A DNA stretch of 26,357 nucleotides from an uncultured Collinsella sp. (GTDB lineage Bacteria > Actinomycetota > Coriobacteriia > Coriobacteriales > Coriobacteriaceae). The stretch lies in assembly GCA_958419975.1 (NCBI GenBank), contig CATZIG010000006.1, forward strand, positions 1 to 26,357. Direction: 5' to 3'. Shown here piece after piece: positions 23,647 through 26,357 of the stretch. The stretch's first letter is position 1, and each line of letters begins with the position of its first letter. A program made the translations under genes and the position numbers. Below the pieces are notes generated by a model. The model was not told where the DNA came from. It ran no database searches and worked only from the letters and a program-made list of their open reading frames with translations.

Positions 23647-24264
23647 ATGAACCGCTTCATCGACATCAACCCGGAGAGGTGCATCGGCTGCGGAACATGC
23701 CAGTCCGCCTGTGCCGACGCCCACCGGATGCAGGGTCTTCAGGATACGCCGCGCCTGGCGCTCGTGAAGACCGGCGGTATTTCGGCCGCCCTTGCCTGCC
23801 ACCATTGCGAGGGTGCCCCCTGCGCCGAGGTTTGCCCGGTGAATGCCATCGAGCACGATGGCGATCGCATCCACGTCAAGGAGCAGGAGTGCATCGGGTG
23901 CAGGCTGTGCGCCATCGCGTGCCCCTTCGGAGCCATCCATCCCGATGGCACGTCTATCGCCGGTGTCGCAGGCATGTGCGATCCGACGCCTTCGTATCCT
24001 AAGTCCCTGAGCAGCCTTCTTACGTGGGCTCCCGGCCAGTACACCTGCGCTGTCAAGTGCGATCTGTGCGCCTTCGATCCGGACGGCCCGCATTGTGTGG
24101 CGGCGTGCCCCACCAAGGCGCTGACCGTCATGGGCGGCGCGGCCGATCGCGAGCTCGACGAGGCCAAGCGCCTGCGCTCGATCGAAAACGGTCCGGTCGT
24201 CGACGTTACCGCTGTGGCCCAGGGCCTGTCCGAGAAAGCAGAAGGGAGCGTAAACAATGGATAG
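23647..24264 (+). CDS. HycB/HyfA-like Fe-S electron-transfer protein
   Basis: A 205-aa polyferredoxin with four clusters: CIGCGTCQSAC (11-21), CHHCEGAPCAEVCP, CIGCRLCAIACP and CDLCAFDPDGPHCVAACP. Between the third and fourth motifs is a longer insert (about 30 residues, including MCDPTPSYPKSLSSLL) that the 20752 protein lacks, so the two are paralogues with distinct partners. ATG 23647 has AAAGGAAG upstream; GTG 23641 is a poorer alternative. It overlaps hyfB by 8 bases and is probably the subunit linking FdhF to the membrane hydrogenase, as HycB/HyfA do in E. coli. Confidence 0.86.
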   Translation: MNRFIDINPERCIGCGTCQSACADAHRMQGLQDTPRLALVKTGGISAALACHHCEGAPCAEVCPVNAIEHDGDRIHVKEQECIGCRLCAIACPFGAIHPDGTSIAGVAGMCDPTPSYPKSLSSLLTWAPGQYTCAVKCDLCAFDPDGPHCVAACPTKALTVMGGAADRELDEAKRLRSIENGPVVDVTAVAQGLSEKAEGSVNNG

Positions 24265-26275
24265 CATGACGTTGTTTATCGCATCGCTTGCCGTCTCGTG
24301 CATCGGTGCGCTCGCCTCGGTTCTGCTGATCAAGGCCGATAACGCCGCCAAGACCGCCGGCTGCCTTATCGGCGCCGTCGCCGCGGTGCTTTCGTTTGTG
24401 GCCGGTATCCAGGCCGTGCTGGGCGATGTCACGTCGGTCGACACCATCGTGTTCTTCCCGTTTGCCCATTTCCAGCTGCTGCTCAATCAGCTGTCCGGTC
24501 TGTTCGTGGCGCTCATCTCGGTGCTCGCGTTTGCCGGTTCGATCTACGGTCTCAACTACTTTGATGAGTACCCGGGCAAAAAGGGCCGCGCCGGCTTCTT
24601 CTTTAACACCTTCGTGGCGTCCATGATGCTCGTCATCACCGCCGACAACGTGTTTTGGTTCCTGGTCGCCTTTGAGCTCATGTCGCTGACCTCGTACTTC
24701 CTGGTCGTGATCGAGGAGAACGAGAACTCCATCCATGGCGGTTGGCTCTACTTTGTGATCGCGCACGTTGGTTTTGTGCTCATCATGGCGAGCTTCCTCA
24801 CCATGACCAACTTCGCCGGTGGCTCGTTTGCCTTTGCGGATTTCCGCGCCACGCAGTTTAGCCCCGCGGTCGCATCCGTGTGCTTCGTGCTCGCCTTCTT
24901 TGGCTTTGGCGCCAAGGCCGGTATCATCCCGCTGCACGGCTGGCTGCCCAAGGCACATCCCGAGGCGCCGTCCAACGTGTCTGCCCTTATGTCCGGCGGC
25001 ATGATCAAGATCGGTATCTTCGGCATCCTCAAGGTTGGTCTCGACCTGCTCTCCGCCTCGGGCGTTCAGGTCTGGTGGGGCCTTATGGTCATGGTCTTCG
25101 GTGCGATCTCGTCGGTCCTCGGCGTGGCCTTCGCCCTGCAGGAGCATGACATCAAGCGCCTGCTGGCCTATCACTCCGTCGAGAACATCGGCATCATTCT
25201 GCTCGGCGTCGGCGCTTCCATGGCCGCCATGGCGCTCAACTCTGTCGGCATCGCCGTCCTGGCTCTGATGGCCGCCCTCTACCACACGTTTAACCACGCG
25301 ATGTTTAAGGGCGAGCTGTTCTTGGGCGCCGGTGCGCTGCTGTACTCCACGGGTACGCGCAATATGGAGAAGATGGGCGGTCTGTTCCGTCGTATGCCGG
25401 CAACGGCCATCTGCTTCCTCGTTGGCGCGCTTGCCATCTCGGCCATCCCGCCCTTCAACGGCTTTGTGTCCGAGTGGTTTACCTACCAGTCGCTGTTTAA
25501 CGCCGCCATGCAGGGCGACAAGGCCGTCATGATTGTGGCCGTGTTCGCTGCCGTCGCGCTTGCCATTACCGGCGCTCTGGCTGTCACGTGCTTCGTCAAG
25601 GCTTATGGCGTCTCCTTTGCCTCCGCGCCCCGCTCCGAGGCCGCGGCCAATGCCAAGGAGGTTCCCGCCCCCATGGTGTTTGCGCAGGGCCTGCTCGCGG
25701 CCATCTGCGTCGTGCTGGGCATTGGCGCTCCCGTGATCGCGCCCGTGCTGGTCGATGTCGCCGCGTCCGTGCTGCATCCGTACGGTGGCGTGTTTGCCGC
25801 CGAGGGCATGGAGCTCATGAACCAGTACTCCGGCGCTGCCACCTCCACGCCCGCGATCGCCATTGCGCTCGTGGTGCTCGTCGGCCTTGCCTGCGGTTAT
25901 CGCAAGCTCAAGACCGTCGGCAAGGTGCAGAAGTCCCAGCCGTGGGCATGCGGCTACGCTCCCAACGAGCATATGCCCGTCGTGGCCACGACCTTTGCCT
26001 CCGAGGTGTCCTGGTTTATGCAGCCGCTCTACACGCTGCGCGACCGCTGCACGGCCGTCTGCTGGTCCATCGCGCACTTCTTCCAGAAGCTCACCGGTGT
26101 GGCCGAGGCTGTGGAGCCCGTACCCGACAAGGTTCTCGTCGATGCCCCGCATAAGGGCGTCGAGAAGCTCGCCGACCTCGCGACTAAGCTCGAGGGCGGC
26201 AACTACAGCATCTATATCTGCTACATCGTCGCGGCACTCGTGGTGTTCCTCGTGCTCGCCGTGCAAATGGGTTAA
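24257..26275 (+). CDS. hyfB: Hydrogenase-4 subunit B / HycC-like antiporter-type membrane subunit
   Basis: A 672-aa polytopic membrane protein, the same length as E. coli HyfB, homologous to the NuoL/N/Mrp proton-pumping subunits. Characteristic segments are LNYFDEYPGKKGRAGFFFN, DNVFWFLVAFELMSLTSYFLV, GAKAGIIPLHGWLPKAHPEA (with channel Lys and His), LMSGGMIKIGIFGILKV, DIKRLLAYHSVENIGII and LYHTFNHAMFKGELFLGAG. The C-terminal PWACGYAPNEHMP region is typical of the HyfB/HycC branch. ATG 24257 overlaps the upstream gene by 8 bases. It should act with the hydrogenase-4 subunits beyond the window, coupling H2 production to ion translocation. Confidence 0.93.
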   Translation: MDSMTLFIASLAVSCIGALASVLLIKADNAAKTAGCLIGAVAAVLSFVAGIQAVLGDVTSVDTIVFFPFAHFQLLLNQLSGLFVALISVLAFAGSIYGLNYFDEYPGKKGRAGFFFNTFVASMMLVITADNVFWFLVAFELMSLTSYFLVVIEENENSIHGGWLYFVIAHVGFVLIMASFLTMTNFAGGSFAFADFRATQFSPAVASVCFVLAFFGFGAKAGIIPLHGWLPKAHPEAPSNVSALMSGGMIKIGIFGILKVGLDLLSASGVQVWWGLMVMVFGAISSVLGVAFALQEHDIKRLLAYHSVENIGIILLGVGASMAAMALNSVGIAVLALMAALYHTFNHAMFKGELFLGAGALLYSTGTRNMEKMGGLFRRMPATAICFLVGALAISAIPPFNGFVSEWFTYQSLFNAAMQGDKAVMIVAVFAAVALAITGALAVTCFVKAYGVSFASAPRSEAAANAKEVPAPMVFAQGLLAAICVVLGIGAPVIAPVLVDVAASVLHPYGGVFAAEGMELMNQYSGAATSTPAIAIALVVLVGLACGYRKLKTVGKVQKSQPWACGYAPNEHMPVVATTFASEVSWFMQPLYTLRDRCTAVCWSIAHFFQKLTGVAEAVEPVPDKVLVDAPHKGVEKLADLATKLEGGNYSIYICYIVAALVVFLVLAVQMG

Positions 26276-26287
26276 GGAGGGGAGAGC

Positions 26288-26357
26288 ATGAACAACATCG
26301 TACTTGCCGTTCTGCAGGGCGTGGTCGTTATGGCCGTCGCGCCGTTCTTCTCCGGTC
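26288..26357 (+). CDS. hyfC: HyfC/HycD-like membrane subunit, 5' end only
   Basis: ATG 26288 follows AAGGAGGGGAGAG, 12 bases after the hyfB stop. The 23 visible codons (MNNIVLAVLQGVVVMAVAPF...) form the first transmembrane helix expected of the NuoH-like HyfC/HycD subunit, which follows hyfB in hydrogenase-4 operons. The remainder lies beyond the window. Confidence 0.75.
   Translation, partial: MNNIVLAVLQGVVVMAVAPFFSG

Noticed and set aside
24206..26266. A 686-codon open frame on the minus strand opposite hyfB
   Set aside because: It is a mirror frame of a GC-rich gene: His/Gly/Asp-rich low-complexity product, no domain, and hyfB on the other strand is unambiguous.

Overview
The window looks like chromosomal DNA from a gut-type, high-GC anaerobe of the Coriobacteriia, most likely Collinsella or a close relative. 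This assignment rests on the GC-rich Actinobacteria-like codon use, the strictly anaerobic gene content (2-hydroxyacyl-CoA-dehydratase-type Fe-S proteins, selenocysteine formate dehydrogenase H, hydrogenase-4 subunits) and general familiarity with the gene set. It was not checked by any search.

Layout. (1) 1-2791: the end of modA, then modB (carrying an unusual extracytoplasmic domain) and modC, a molybdate/tungstate ABC importer closed by a clear terminator. (2) 2792-3174: a control region with a candidate promoter, several dyads and a possible 22-codon leader peptide. (3) 3175-16421: a 13-gene, same-strand array that looks like one operon or a set of coupled operons. It holds a double-cubane-type protein, a five-gene peptide/nickel-family ABC importer, a second double-cubane-type paralogue, their ATP-driven activator, a GT4 glycosyltransferase, selD, yedF, a DUF3343 protein and a cysteine-desulfurase-family enzyme. 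A strong terminator at 16445-16479 ends it. (4) 16499-17857: the branched-chain amino-acid carrier brnQ. (5) 17869-18154: a promoter, tRNA-Pro(UGG), tRNA-Gly(UCC) and a terminator. (6) 18188-20418: an accessory segment with two long near-identical hairpin repeats flanking a DUF559/AbiEi-like gene, followed by a RelB/PIN toxin-antitoxin pair on the minus strand. (7) 20419-26357: a formate-hydrogenlyase-type locus (Fe-S protein, fdhF, second Fe-S protein, hyfB, start of hyfC), cut by the window edge.

How the parts fit. FdhF needs molybdenum or tungsten (mod genes) and selenium (selD, yedF, DUF3343 and the NifS-like enzyme). Both fdhF and selD carry an in-frame TGA at exactly the Sec/Cys position of the family (codon 140 and codon 17), each followed by a hairpin with a GGTC-type apical loop. 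They are therefore read as intact selenoprotein genes and not pseudogenes.

The most promising candidate for an undescribed system is the 3175-16421 array. It combines an ATP-dependent low-potential reductase module (two paralogous double-cubane proteins and one activator), a dedicated importer, and a selenium-handling module into which a glycosyltransferase is translationally coupled. The individual families are known. What they do together is inference. Several RNA-level structures are also worth testing: the leader at 4492-4606, the mutually exclusive stems before the first FHL gene at 20677-20743, and the paired hairpins at 18188 and 19469.
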